A stretch of 64,000 nt of DNA from the NCBI GenBank assembly GCA_003427395.1, contig BFEA01000119.1, positions 1,054,510-1,118,509 on the forward strand, in the 5' to 3' direction. The stretch comes from Chara braunii (lineage: Eukaryota; Streptophyta; Charophyceae; Charales; Characeae). This document shows positions 52,024 to 62,993 of the stretch, piece after piece (position 1 is the first letter of the stretch; each line of letters starts with the position of its first letter). The position numbers were made by a program, and so were the translations under genes. A model generated the notes under the pieces. It saw only the letters and a list, made by a program, of their open reading frames with translations. It was not told where the DNA came from and did not search any database.

Positions 52024-52759
52024 AAGAAGAAGATACCAATCACACCACGCCCCCCCCTAAAAAGCAAAAAACGGCACCTTTGGAAAAAGTCCTAAAATTT
52101 TCCAAAAAGGGTCCTTGAAATTTCAAACTCTTACCAAGTATGGAAGCAAGCTAGACAAAATGAGCGAGTCAGATTTCAACCTGATCACCAAAGTCTGTGA
52201 GCAAAGGAGTGACTGCGATGTACCTCCTTCCTCTCCTTCCCAACCCCCTACCCCCCCCAGGCCCTCCTAAAAAAAGACAACAAAAGACCCTTTCCAAGAA
52301 GACCCGCAGAGATCAGTGGGAAAAAAAAAGAAAAAAAAGAAAAAGAACTTGCCTGCTTGGCAAACAAAATGCATGCAACTATCTCACATTCGAAAATGAA
52401 ACTACACCGAAAGTTCGCTAAATGATGATGGCATCACAACATTCAGCATCCACTTGGCTCAGGTGGTCTTAGGATGCAATTGCTACCTTTTTTTCTTCCC
52501 TTTTTTTTTTTCTGATCTGAAGAATGCATGCACTACTCTTCGTTCTTTTTTAATGGATGCATGTGCTACCTTTTTTTCTTTTCTTGTCTTGTCTTTTCTG
52601 TGTGAAAGATGCGCTCGTTATCCTAGTAGAGAAAACCAGAAACAACTGGGGCCGTTCGCTTGTCGCACATACTCAAAAAAATTCACGCACAGGCGAAAGC
52701 GACCACACCAAGACCACTAGCACAAAGTGTGTCAGCTGTCAGCTGACAAACCTCCTCAT

Positions 52760-52808
<49 letters not shown>

Positions 52809-53800
52809 NGCGTGCGCTCGGACACCCCTCTAACAGACCACTAGCACAAAGTGTGTCAGCTGTCAACAAGCCTCCTCATTACTCTCTCTCTCTCTCTCTC
52901 TCTCACGTGTTTGCACGCCCCTCTGACAGACAGCTTAGGATGTAGACCCATCCAGCAGGAGGGATCTTGTAAGGGAAAAAAAAAAGGAAGCGGGATCTGC
53001 GAATAACAGATCCATGACGACAAGTTAGGAAACAACAAAATTCCCTGCCACTATATTAACAACAACAACAAAAAAAAAAAAAAAAAAAAAAAAAAAACTT
53101 TGTTACTGCTCACTACACCAGAAATTCTCTGGCATCAAACTAACAAGCAAGGGTTGGGTTCCACGATTCCATCCTCAAACAACCTTCTTCCTTTTCAGTG
53201 TCCCCAGTGCAACAATGATTCCAGGACTTTGCCGCATTTCTTCAATGCGAACACAATGACGATCACAGCAGTCTCCTCCTGTACCTACCGACAACTACAG
53301 GCAGGTACATCAAACTCAAACGTTATGGTTCTTCCCACCACAAGCTAACGAGTTTTTTTTTCCCTTGATGGACAAGAAAGAGCTCGCGTACAGACTCAGA
53401 TGTGTTCTCCAACTTTCTACACCCTTCTTCTACACAGCAACTATGATTTCCCCAATGGAGGCAAATGGAAAAAGTCGCATACTGAGAAGGCATACTCGCG
53501 GGAAAACTCTTTTTCAACTTCTCTACGGACATAATTACGGCCAGATACAGACAGGATCAATTGGAAATTGCCATCAGATACATGCACGAAAGTCGTCCTG
53601 TGACTTCCGCCCGAGGCAGGCATATTCACTCCCTTTGGCTGAGCTTCCAAATTCCTGTGCTTTCACTCAAGAGGAGGAGTGCAGTGAGAGTGGATGCATG
53701 AGGACTATTGGATATACATGACGCTGTGACAACAATCGTTTCCAAGAGAAATCACAACAACAAATTCAAATGGCACCACCCCACCTGCACGACGCTTTGC
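52024..53800. other. Intergenic: (TC)n arrays, poly(A), collapsed join
   Basis: (TC)n at 52760-52808 and 52882-52905, poly(A) at about 53067-53097. A single N at 52809 is flanked by duplicate sequence (52711-52808 and 52836-52905), which suggests a scaffold join of overlapping contigs. Frames at 53365-53721 (+) and 53441-53650 (-) have no recognised domain. Confidence 0.6.
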
Positions 53801-53844
53801 CATAGCTAGAGGGTGAGTGGGTGACCCACGCTAACCACTCCCAC

Positions 53845-54176
53845 ATAGCTTCGGCACAGCTTCAGCATAACTTCGACATAGCTTCGGCACAGCTTCAGCG
53901 TAGTTTCGAAATAGCTTTCGCATAGTTTCGACATAGCTTCGGCATAGCTTAATAGTTTGGAAATAGCTTCGGCATAGTTTTGAGTCTTTCGACATAGCTT
54001 CGGCATAGTTTCAACATAGCTTCGGCATAGATTTGGCATAGCTTCGGCATAGTTTTGNTTTGGCATAGCTTCGGCATAGTTTTGAGTCTTTCGACATAGC
54101 TTCGGCATAGTTTCAACATAGCTTCGGCATAGATTTGGCATAGCTTCGGCATACTTTCAACATAGATTCGGCATAG
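53845..54176. repeat. 11/12-bp minisatellite (AGCTTCGGCAT)n with duplicated join
   Basis: Over 25 imperfect units of AGCTTCGGCAT/AGTTTCGACAT. A single N at 54058 is flanked by near-identical 95-bp segments (53963-54057 and 54065-54158), so one copy is probably an uncollapsed contig end. The minus-strand frame (MPKLCRSYVET repeats) is repeat translation. Confidence 0.85.
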
Positions 54177-55250
54177 CATGAGGGTGGAGACCCATGCTAA
54201 GCCCAGCCTAGCCTTGTCCATGTCCCGTGCCACGGGGATCGTTGCCCTTAACGTGGTGTTGACCTGCTTGTCCAAATGACTTGAACAGGAGACTGCTGTT
54301 ATAGATTTGCTCGTCATTTACAGATCGGTTTGCACGCTAAGTTCTAAAAGATGTCAGACACGGAGATCAGACGTCAGACACGGAGATCAGACATCAGACA
54401 CGAAGGTCAGAAACGTAGATAGCCCCCCTTCTCTTACTAACCCCTACCCACCCCTCTTGGTTCCTCCCGTCGATACAGAGGGCACCCATCGCGCGTTCCA
54501 ACTTCCCACAGCTCTGGGCTGTCATTTTCCCTATTCTTTTTGCCATAACGCCTACCCGGTCTCGTCCACTGGTTTCTTTCTGGCTCAGGAAGTGAACACT
54601 GCACTGTTCTTGACCAAACGCTCCTGTTTGTGTTTTCAAAGCTCTGTCTGTAACGACTGTCCAGCAGCACACTATGAAACATGCTCCGTTTTCCGGCAAA
54701 GAGTCGACGACGGAATTGATGATCATCCACTTCCATACGTGTGAGGCAGTTGGCAAGGGCTACAAACCTGTAATAATTACCATATTCATAAACAGGCCTT
54801 CCGCCACCAAACCGGTAGCATGTCACAAATGCCCCCTCTTCCTCCCTCACTAACCTGGTGGCGGCGACAGAAATGGGAGGAGACCTTTCTCTCGGTGGAA
54901 AGAGGAAGACAATGGAGTCCTCACCTTTATATCGTGGAGGCTTCTCCTTGTTATCGGAGGTAACCCGCGTCTTCTAGAACTACTCTCGATTCCAGTCTGC
55001 AGAATCGATTGGGGTCTGTCTTTATCTCCCTCCACACTCACCATATATGCCCCTCCCTTTCCATCAAGCCATTCATGACGACCATGGCAGAACGAACTGA
55101 CATAATGACACCACATGCCTTTTTGTTTGTTTTGTTTTTTTCCTACCCTCCACTGTCTTTTCCTTTTTGCTGCATATAGCATACCCCACTTGATTGATTG
55201 ACACATCCTTGTACCCCATCCGTCTGGGTAGTCGCAAGCCCCCCTTCCTT
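54177..55250. other. No confident gene; possible exons on minus strand
   Basis: Minus frames 54437-54850 and 54850-55281 are open for 137 and 143 residues. A donor-like CCACCAG|GTTAGT near 54853-54865 and an acceptor-like AATTATTACAG near 54770 could be splice sites, but the peptides have no recognised motif and the composition is low-complexity in part. Confidence 0.25.
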
Positions 55251-55612
55251 TTACGTCATCCATCCTCCACCCATCCTTCATGCCCCCTCTTCTTTACCCC
55301 GTCCTTCATTCCCCCCTCTTTTTCACCTCATCCATCCTTTAGTCCTTTCTTGCCTGGTAGCCCCTTCTTTTTTGACCTCATCCATCCTTCATTATTTACC
55401 TTCCTTACCTCACCCATCCTTCATGCCCCCTCTTCATTCCCCCTTCTTCACCTTATCCTCCCTCTGATCCTTTCTTGCAGGGTGGCCCCTTCTTTTTTAC
55501 CCCCTCCATCCTTCATTATCGACCTTCCTTTACCCCACCCAGTCCTTCATGCCCCCTCTTCTTTAACCCATCCTTTATCCATCCTGTGGTCTTTTCTTGC
55601 AGGGCTGGGGAC
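55250..55612 (+). repeat. Pyrimidine-rich ~130-bp tandem repeat with acceptor-like sites
   Basis: 'CATGCCCCCTCTTC' recurs at 55279, 55422 and 55548 (periods 143 and 126). Each unit carries CATCCATCCTT blocks and a TTTCTTGC(C/A) stretch; two read TTTCTTGCAGG (about 55471-55481 and 55593-55603), which is a good 3' splice site consensus. Confidence 0.75.
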
Positions 55613-57022
55613 CACTGGCGAAACTCATGTAAGAAGATAGACGAGGACTGGCGACTTTAAGGCTCTGCCCACTCCACATGTACGTATCTGAGGAGCATCC
55701 GGTACTGGCACCAGCAGCACACACTTCCTTTATTAAGGGGCTTGTCGCACCACTCGCCAGACATGAACAATTTGATGTGTCGGAACCTGGCAGTGGTGTT
55801 CAATACGTTGGTGTTTGGTGGGCGGTGTGGCGCGGCAAAATTCATTTTCCAACCCGACCAACCCTCCACAGAAAGAGGTAGGTACATAGTCTTCCAGCCG
55901 ACTGAATGAGGCCGCCCCCTCTGCTGCACCGATGTTCATCCCCCCTTTTTTATGAAAGAAGAACAGTCATTCTGGAGAAGTCTCCACAAACCAGCTGCTA
56001 TGCTAGTCCCCTCCATGATAACAAAGACATCTTTTCTTGTAACAACTCTCGCACATGAAGACGTCTTCCTCCTCAACACACGAGCTCATCACCGAACCAT
56101 GTGTGCAATTTCGTACTGGGGACACAATTCTGTAAGCAAGCAAAGCAAAGTGGTGCCTCCGATTCTCCCTCACTCCTCCATTAACGGGGGTAGCCCCTAC
56201 TCCCCTTAACATTATTGCACCAAGCAGGATCTGAATTCTTCATTTGATCTGTATGTCACCGGTCTGCGCACCCCGTTTGGCAACCGGGCAATAACCTATT
56301 CGCCCTTCCCCCCTTTTCCCTGAAGCCTACTTCTTTCCCTTCCCCGCCTTCCTATGCTTTCCTTCCCAACAGGCATAAACTGTCTTGACCGCTTTCCTAA
56401 TACAGCTGCTTCTCTGCAGGCACATGTTCTCAACACTCCAGCTCTTTCGATTCATCCGCACAATATTGCATGCCACTGGCGTGGACTGATAGCAATGGCA
56501 CCAGGAGCAACAAGAGACCTTCGCTTCTCTCTTCAGGCGCGTGATCCATACCTGAATGCGCATTGGAAGGATGCATGCACAACTTCAGAGTTGTCGCCTC
56601 AGCTGCTGCTAAGCACGCAAGTGTTTTCCCTTTCGGTCTGTTGTTGTCATATCGCTTGGAGGTAGCTTCTTCTCATTACGCAAGGTGCTATCCCCGCCCA
56701 GTGCATCAAACCTGCAATTGGAAAGATGCATGCTACCTCATAGTCGGCACTGCTGCTAGGCACGCAGTCTTTGCACACCCGATCAGTCGTTCCATGTAGC
56801 TTGAAGACGCAGCAGCTGGTTCTCATGTAGCTTGAAGACGCAGCAGCTGCTTCTCGTGTAGCTTGAGGACACTGCTTCTCATATGCCCACCCACCCTATG
56901 CATCCAACCCGCAGGCTACTCCCCCCCCACACACACAAGACACACACACTCCCTCTCCAAATACGCTCGCTCTAGCGGTTCTTTTCTTCCACAAGATGAA
57001 CACCGCTTTCTCCTCACGAGGA
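55613..57022. other. Intergenic / possible 3' flank of polyQ gene
   Basis: Scattered short frames; 'GGATGCATGC/AGATGCATGC' blocks at about 56570 and 56726 and a repeated 'GTAGCTTGAAGACGCAGCAG' at 56796-56850. Nothing coding identified. Confidence 0.5.
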
Positions 57023-58025
57023 CTACTTCTTCTCTGGTGGCCTCGGAACCGATGCCTGTGCCGGACGAACCAACAATGGAACCGTTGGCGGAAGGGTCAG
57101 GCTCTGCTGTAGGGCCATGGAACTCATTGCGAGATTTGGATGCATGCCCAACGGCATCATTCCCGGTACAGGCATAGATCCAAGCTGAAGGCCAGGCAAG
57201 GTGGACGGACGCATCTGACCTAGAAACTGCTGCTGCTGAGCAAGCATCTGTTGCTGTAGTAGTAGCTGCTGCTGCACCAGAAGCTGCTTCTGCTGTTGTT
57301 GTTGCTGCTGTTGCTGCTGCTGTTGTTGCTGTTGGAGGAATAACGGTGCAGCCTGCGGATTGGCAAGCCCGGGCGGTAGAGAGAATGGCATCATATGAGG
57401 GAACCGCACAAACGGGGAGGTTCCTGGAAGATGCATGCCAGCTCCCAATGGGAGACCCATGTTCTGCAACCCCGGTAGACCGGCTTGCTGCATGGGTGTT
57501 GCACCTCCGGCAGCATTTGCACCCATGAGGAATTGACCGGTCGGCAGAGCAAACATCATCGGTTGGTTGGCTGCCATAAGAAACTGCGGCATCACACCCG
57601 ATGGTATAAGCCCGACATGATTCGGGACCATTGGAGCTCCTGGCAGCTGTACTGGCCTTATCTCTGAGAGTTGTGCTGCAGTCGCCACCGCTTGTGGCGG
57701 GCAGACTGGTGTTGCTCCCACTGCTGGCCCGGCAGCAGTGACTCCCGGAGAAGTGTTGACCGAGTTAAAAAGTTCGGCGAAGCGGTTCGGCCTCTGGCGT
57801 TTGAGCTGTATGTTGAGCTTATTTGGGGCATTCTCGTCTTCGACGTCGTCACCATCTTCCTCACCATTATTTAAGAATGACGAAAGTCTCTTTGGACCAG
57901 ATTTCACATTATCCTCGGAGTCGTCACTGCTGCAGCTAGAGTCAGAATCGTCACTTCCCTTCTGTTTCTTGCGCTTCTTCTTCCCCTCACTCTCTGAGCT
58001 ACTTGCCTCTGCTCCATCTTTCTTT
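57023..58025 (-). CDS. Last exon, acidic Ser-rich polyglutamine protein
   Basis: The minus frame reads 334 codons from a 3' splice site (TTGTGTTACTACTTTGCAG, AG at 58026) to a stop at 57023. Order from the exon start: Lys-rich then acidic/serine-rich nuclear-type region ('KKKRKKQKGSDDSDSSCSSD'), 'LKRQRPNRFAELFNSVNTSP', a Pro/Ala/Met/Gly-rich low-complexity stretch, about 16 glutamines with further Q-rich blocks (57335-57230), and a Pro/Leu/Met tail ending 'PRPPEKK'. The basic cluster suggests nuclear localisation and the polyQ suggests a transcription or RNA-processing role, but I do not recognise the family. Upstream exons are not placed; the gypsy 2 LTR begins about 270 bp upstream in the probable intron. 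Confidence 0.65.
57230..57340. repeat. CAG/CAA repeat encoding polyglutamine
   Basis: Plus-strand (CTG/TTG)n, mixed codons, within the exon at 57023-58025; length polymorphism is likely. Confidence 0.9.
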
Positions 58026-58293
58026 CTCTGCAAAGTAGTAACACAAAGCAAGCGAGTTCGCTACTGCACTCAATTCACCGTAACTGCAACCACTTACATT
58101 AAGTTCATAACTTAGTATAGATTTTTTTTTTATATTAATTTTGAAACAACTGCAAGGAATATGAGCGGGAGCGATATACAGAAAACCAAGTTGCAAAATC
58201 ACGCAGAAATCCAGATAGTCATGTACAAGCAGAGACCTCAAATGCACCAAGATTCCATCCAAATAAGAGCAATACAATGAACTCGTGAGCCAA
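58026..58293 (-). other. Probable intron upstream of the polyQ exon
   Basis: AT-rich on the minus strand, ending in a pyrimidine-rich acceptor at 58026-58044. A T/A run lies at 58121-58132. The donor is not identified; the region borders the LTR-like sequence of gypsy 2. Confidence 0.45.
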
Positions 58294-59237
58294 TGTTCAA
58301 GCCCTCAAGCCACACCAAACACAGTCTTCAGTGTCGCACCCAGCCTACTCTACTTATTCTGCCAAGCCTACCTACGTTCATGCAACAGGTTCACTTCGAC
58401 TTTGAAGACCGATGTACATGTCGTCAACACCAATGCCGACCTCCCACATACACCAGGCACGTACTCTCGTTTCCCTCATCACCCCCTGTCCTCCCACTTC
58501 TGCGCCTCCTTCCGAAGACCCCCTGTCGCCCTTCTCTGCCTACGAGCTCTGCAGCCCGGCTTTGGCCGCTAGCGCTTCTCACCTCTCAGCGCCCGTGCGC
58601 GCCCCAGCCAGTTAGCGCACCTGCAGATACTTGCGCAGCGTCGCAGCAGCGTGTCCGCATTGCCTGCCTCGGCCAGAATGCCTTTCCCTGGCTGCCTTGC
58701 TTCCTTTATGGAAGTGGCAGCTGCTGCTGGACTCCCTTGGCCTGCCCGAGTAAGTTTCCAGTAGCTTCTGGTCGGGCCCCAGTGTCTGCGCCGAGGCCCA
58801 TCTCGACAGTTGAGGGCCTGGGCCCTTTTCAGTTGGGCGCACCCAGAATTTTCCAGGCTCCGAATGTTTGCTGCATTTGCATTGGCCCACAGGGTAGATA
58901 CGGCAACAATGCTGCTTTCTCGTTGGCCCGTGACCACTTCGTGATGTGTCGGCCTCACAATGTGTGTGCCCAGTGCACAACCACCCAGGCCCTGGGCTCA
59001 ACTGCCTGGCTCAGTTGCTTCTTCTGGAGGAGCCCAGGGTAAGGCTCAGGTTGCACTTCAACCAACAGTCGTGCAGCAACTGTCTGAGACCCGAATTGGA
59101 AAAAGCTGAGATAAGGGCCTCTCACGAATATTAAGGCCCACCTTTGCTTAGGGCAGGCACGAGGCTTGTTGGGGGCCACAGTCCAGAACATGCGCATGTT
59201 CTCTAGGCCCCCCTGAGGACACATTCCTCACATTCTA
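58294..59237 (-). mobile_element. Probable 3' LTR of gypsy element 2
   Basis: Starts TGTGAGGAATGTG at 59237, right after the polypurine tract. The end near 58294 (GAACA) is a guess based on length (944 bp) and a terminal CA. The sequence is unlike the TGCAATA LTR family. It contains a perfect 18-bp palindrome AGAACATGCGCATGTTCT at 59185-59202 inside a larger GGGGCC/GGCCCC foldback. The second LTR lies outside the window. Confidence 0.45.
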
Positions 59238-59256
59238 TCCCCCTTAGCTTCGAAAG
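59238..59256 (-). other. Polypurine tract of gypsy 2
   Basis: The minus strand reads AAGCTAAGGGGGATAGAA just before the LTR start, 15-35 bp after the pol stop at 59272. Confidence 0.65.
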
Positions 59257-59271
59257 TCCGCTGAGGTGCTT

Positions 59272-59655
59272 CTATGCAGGTGCCTTCCCCTTCAACCGAC
59301 TCTCATAGTCTGCCACAATCTGAGGTGCTGTCTCAATTAGTTCCTCTCTGGTGAACCATCGGTCTTCTTTTGGATCCGTATGATGCCTGAATCTGACCCT
59401 GTATTCCCTCTTGGGTTTCGGCAGTCTTCCTCTGCCCACAGGCTTAGGAACAGGCATGTCTCTGTGCTCCAAAATGTCGTCGACGTCCATGTGGCCATCC
59501 ATGGTTGGGGGCAGCATAGATCTCCTTGATGGGAACTGCTGTGTCTCAGTGAAAGGTGCAAGCTTTGAGGCGTGAAACACAGGATATGTGCGTAGGTGAC
59601 TAGGGATTCGAATCACATACGAGGGACCATCCTCTTCACCACCCACAATATCCAA
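59272..59655 (-). pseudogene. Gypsy 2 integrase C-terminus and chromodomain
   Basis: 127 residues: 'SHLRTYPVFHASKLAPF' (end of the GPY/F region), 'DVDDILEHRDMPVP' (chromodomain start) and 'EYRVRFRHHTDPKEDRWFTR' to 'VADYESRLKGKAPA'. The V.F....P..D.WF..EEL...AP pattern fits a chromodomain-like fold that binds histone H3 tails in related elements. The stop at 59272 is the natural end of pol. Confidence 0.75.
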
Positions 59656-60059
59656 GACTTCCCAAGGACCAAAGTATTAAGCCATTAGTTTCCTAGAGAT
59701 GCCGAATTCCTGTCCTAACTCACTAGACTTAACCCAGACACGTTCCCCTACCTGAAATGTGGACTGTCGTCGATGTTTGTTCTCAGAAGCAATCATTGCT
59801 TCTTGAGATTTCTTGATGTGTGCGACAGCTTGCTGCCACAACTTCTCATACTGGACACTAAATTCAATGGTTATAGGAGTTGCAGCAGATTGGTTTTCAG
59901 GCAGGAGGAGGTCTAGAGCAGATCTAGGCTTCCACCCAGATGCAGCTGATTCGGACTGACGCTGGTGGTGCTGTGCACAACATTGTTGTACAGGCTGGCG
60001 AGAGGTAACTTTTAATCCCAGTCATATTGGTTGGGCTTAATGTAGTGACTCAGCAGATG

Positions 60060-60640
60060 CTGCACCACTCGGTTCAGTGTTCAGCTTGCCCGTTGGCTTC
60101 GGGATGATTCCCATAAGTCATTTGAAGTTGGCTGCCCATCTGTTATGCAGCCTTATCCCACATCTCACTGGTGAAACAGATATCTCTATCACTGACGATA
60201 GTCTTTGGCAGTCCAAAATCACGCACCCAGTTATCCGTAAATAACTTGATGACGTGCTCAGTCCTTCCGTTCTCTGGCATGGCAATCAGTTTAGCGTATT
60301 TAGTCAACCTATCAACTATGATGAAGATATGCCACTTGCCATTGGAGACACTCTGTCCCGGACCAGCAGGAATGGGTAAAGGCTTAAGCAACCCAAGCGG
60401 AGCTTGAGTTCGCGGCTTATCCCGCTGGCAGACTTGACAAGTTTGAACATACTATTTGGCTTCGTCTAGCATACCAGGCCACCAAAATCCTTGTACCAGA
60501 TTTGCACTACCAAATTGTCCCATTGCATCATGACATTCTCCTAAAAATAAACTACGCAAAATCTCACTAACTGGAACAACTAATCTCTTAAACCCTGTCT
60601 TGTCTTGGGCCTCAAGTTTGCGTATGATGTCCATCGTGAC
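60060..60640 (-). pseudogene. Gypsy 2 integrase, first catalytic Asp deleted
   Basis: 'ECHDAMGQFGSANLVQGFWW' and 'CQVCQRDKP' retain parts of the zinc-binding domain. After 'PAGPGQSVS' the frame continues 'NGKWHIFIIVDRLTKYAKLI', so the segment that carries the first catalytic Asp is missing (short in-frame deletion near 60348). 'SDRDICF' holds the second Asp and 'HPEANGQAEH' the Glu. Stops at about 60452 and 60143. Confidence 0.75.
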
Positions 60641-61144
60641 AAGATATTCCTTGTCGGCTTCCACCATCGATCGAGTTACATCATCAGATAAGCCAAACTC
60701 GGTTATTAGTGCACCCAGGTAGTCTGCCCTACGTGACAGTGCATCAACAACCTTGTTGTACTCTCCCTTCACATAGTCTAGCTTGAAGTCATACTGATCT
60801 ATGACCTCAATCCAGCGTTTGAGTGCATCAGAGAGAACATATTGTGTTTTGATCCACTTGAGTGGTTGATGGTCAGTCCTCAAATAGAAGAACCTCCCCA
60901 ACAGATAGTATCTCCAGTGGACAAGTGCTTTGTAGCGGGCGTAGGGTTCCCTTTCATAGGTGGACTTAGCCAATTTCTTTGATGGCATCTTTTTACTCAT
61001 GTACTCGGCTGGCCTCAACTTCTTCCCTTCCTGCTGAGCCACCACGGCGCCAATGCCATATTGGCTTGCGTCAGTAGTCACAACAAATGGCCTCTCAGGA
61101 TCGGGAACCATGAGAACCTTATGATGCGTGAGAGCATGCTTCAA
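60452..61144 (-). pseudogene. Gypsy 2 RNase H and integrase start
   Basis: 230 residues: 'RPFVVTTDASQYGIGAVVAQ' (first RNase H Asp), 'PAEYMSKKM', 'WRYYLLGRFFYLRTDHQPLK' (DH motif) and 'VVDALSRRADYLG', then the integrase N-terminus. All RNase H acidic residues are present. Upstream it is separated from the RT frame by a stop near 61185. Confidence 0.8.
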
Positions 61145-61285
61145 TCGCTTGAAAACAGCTTCACACTCGTCAGTCCATTCTCATGGTGTGTCAAGGCGAG
61201 TTAGACCAGTCAAAGGGCTGGCCACCGTACTATAGTTCTTTACAAAGTTGCGGTAGTAGTCAGTCATCTCTAAGAATGATCTGAC

Positions 61286-61925
61286 CTAGGTCATATACTG
61301 AGGTCGTGGCCAGTCACGAATGGTAGCCACCTTGGCATCTTCAAGCCTTATCCCCTCCGCGGATATCTCATGACCCATGTACAAGATTTTAGTGCGACCG
61401 AACTCGCATTTCTCTAAGTTAATCTTATACATGTGCTGTCGCAGGAGTGAAAGTACAGTTTCTAAATGTTGAGCATGCTCCTCGACTGTTCTACTAAAAG
61501 TAAGTATATCGTCGAGGTACACGACGGTAAACTTATCTAAGCACTCATGGAATATCCAATTCATGGCGTGCTCGAATGCACCCGGCGCATTGCAAAGGCC
61601 AAAGGGCATCACCACAAACTTGTACAGACCGTACCTGGTCTGAAATGCGGTTTTGTGCTGGTCCTCCGGTCTAATGGCAATTTGATGGTAGTCAGACTTT
61701 AAGTCTATCTTAGTAAAATACTTACATCCTTGTACCCTATCCAGAAGGTCATCGATGCGCGGTAGAGGCTCTGCGTTCTTCACAGTGATGGCATTGAGGC
61801 CTCTATAATCAATGCACATCCTGAGTGTCCCCCCCTTCTTCGGGACAAATAGGACTGGTGAGCCGAAGGGGGAGGTACTAGGTCGTATCCAACCCTTTTC
61901 TGTGAGCTCTTTCAGTTGTTGCCTT
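61286..61925 (-). pseudogene. Gypsy 2 reverse transcriptase
   Basis: '[20 protein letters not shown]' (just upstream of the open frame), '[20 protein letters not shown]', '[13 protein letters not shown]' (first Asp; usual G replaced by D), '[16 protein letters not shown]' and '[17 protein letters not shown]' (YxDD) are all in order. The palm is intact from 61819 to 61286 and ends at a stop where the connection domain begins. Confidence 0.85.
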
Positions 61926-61933
61926 AGTTCACC

Positions 61934-62535
61934 TTATTCGGCCGGTGCCATCTTATAGATCCTTCCTTTGGGTATCTTGCTCCCAGGAACTATTTCTATG
62001 GCATGGACAACCTCCCTTTCTATAACTCCTGAAGGATCCTCAAACAGATCACGGTATCTTGCGACGACGCTTTCTATCTTTGGGGGTGTTTTAACGGCCT
62101 CCCCTTTCTCAGAGACAAAGACTAAGTACATACCTTCCTCTTGGTTTTGTTTAGGGTAATTATAAAAGGTTGATGCACACATACACCCATAAGTGTCTAT
62201 CAAACTGCTAGCCTTATCCTTTGCAAGTCTGACTGTCCTCCCTTCCGGTAGTACATGCTTGAGCACCTTTCGGTCCTAGTAAACCTGGGGCTTTGCAACC
62301 TGTGATTCAGTTCCCCACCTCCATAATAGAAGGTGCAGACTACGTCCTTGACGTAGTCATTTACTACCATGCGTTCTTTATTGGCTAGGGTAGATGCAAC
62401 ATATCTACCCAAGCGCTGCACCCGGTCCCCTAGGCGCAGCCCCCCAACGCAGTCACGACTTGTGAAGTTCCGTGTGGAGCCGATGTCCACAAAGGCACCA
62501 CACTTGCGGCCACCTACACCAACTTTCCACAACAA
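61934..62535 (-). pseudogene. Gypsy 2 protease and linker
   Basis: 'GAFVDIGSTRNFTSRDCVGG' (about 62490-62430) is the protease active-site region with D-I-G instead of D-T/S-G. A frameshift near 62260 leads to the frame 62266-61934, which ends 'RDLFEDPSGVIEREV' and 'VPGSKIPKGRIYKMAPAE', the segment preceding the RT. A TAA/stop at 61934 separates it from the RT. Confidence 0.7.
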
Positions 62536-62874
62536 AGTGCTCCCCTCTAGGACCTCTTGACAGTGCCACCCAAGACTCAGGAGGGCCCCTTGCCGACCAT
62601 TCGGTTTCGAAGTCTTCTAAGGCTTCAGACACATCCAACGAACAGAGAGTTGTTTGGTCTAGATGTGTCTGTGGAATGACCATAGAGTTAATAGCTTCGG
62701 CCAGCCCTTGAAGTGGTGAAGGCATACCAACCACTTCGTCTTGAGTAGAAGCAGCTATAACTTCTACTGGCCAGATGTGTTTCCCGAGTTCGTGCTCGTA
62801 GATGCACCACTCTAGGCGAAAGATCACTGAAAACCACCTTTGGGTGCGATCTTTTGAGAGACCTTCACATTCTT

Positions 62875-62916
62875 GCACTTAAATTGCTGGTGACCATACT
62901 CGCCGCAATTAATGCA
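62875..62916 (-). other. CCHC zinc knuckle of gypsy 2 gag
   Basis: Minus translation 'CINCGEYGHQQFKC' is a perfect CX2CX4HX4C motif, lying between the gag core and the protease, in a frame that overlaps the 62878 start. Confidence 0.85.
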
Positions 62917-62993
62917 CGCCCCTCGCGAATTCTGTCCCTCCACACATCTTGATCCGGACCAGCCTTCACCCAAGCCGGAGTCTTGGTTGAGTT

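Noticed and set aside
53806-54317. Cys/Tyr-rich repeat proteins on minus strand
   Set aside because: Translation of an 11/12-bp minisatellite duplicated at an N join.
54437-55281. Two adjacent minus-strand frames of about 140 residues as a gene
   Set aside because: No recognisable domain; possible splice sites exist but are not decisive. Kept only as a low-confidence note.
58293-59042. 249-residue plus-strand Cys/Pro-rich frame
   Set aside because: Lies inside the probable minus-strand LTR of gypsy 2 and overlaps other open frames on both strands.
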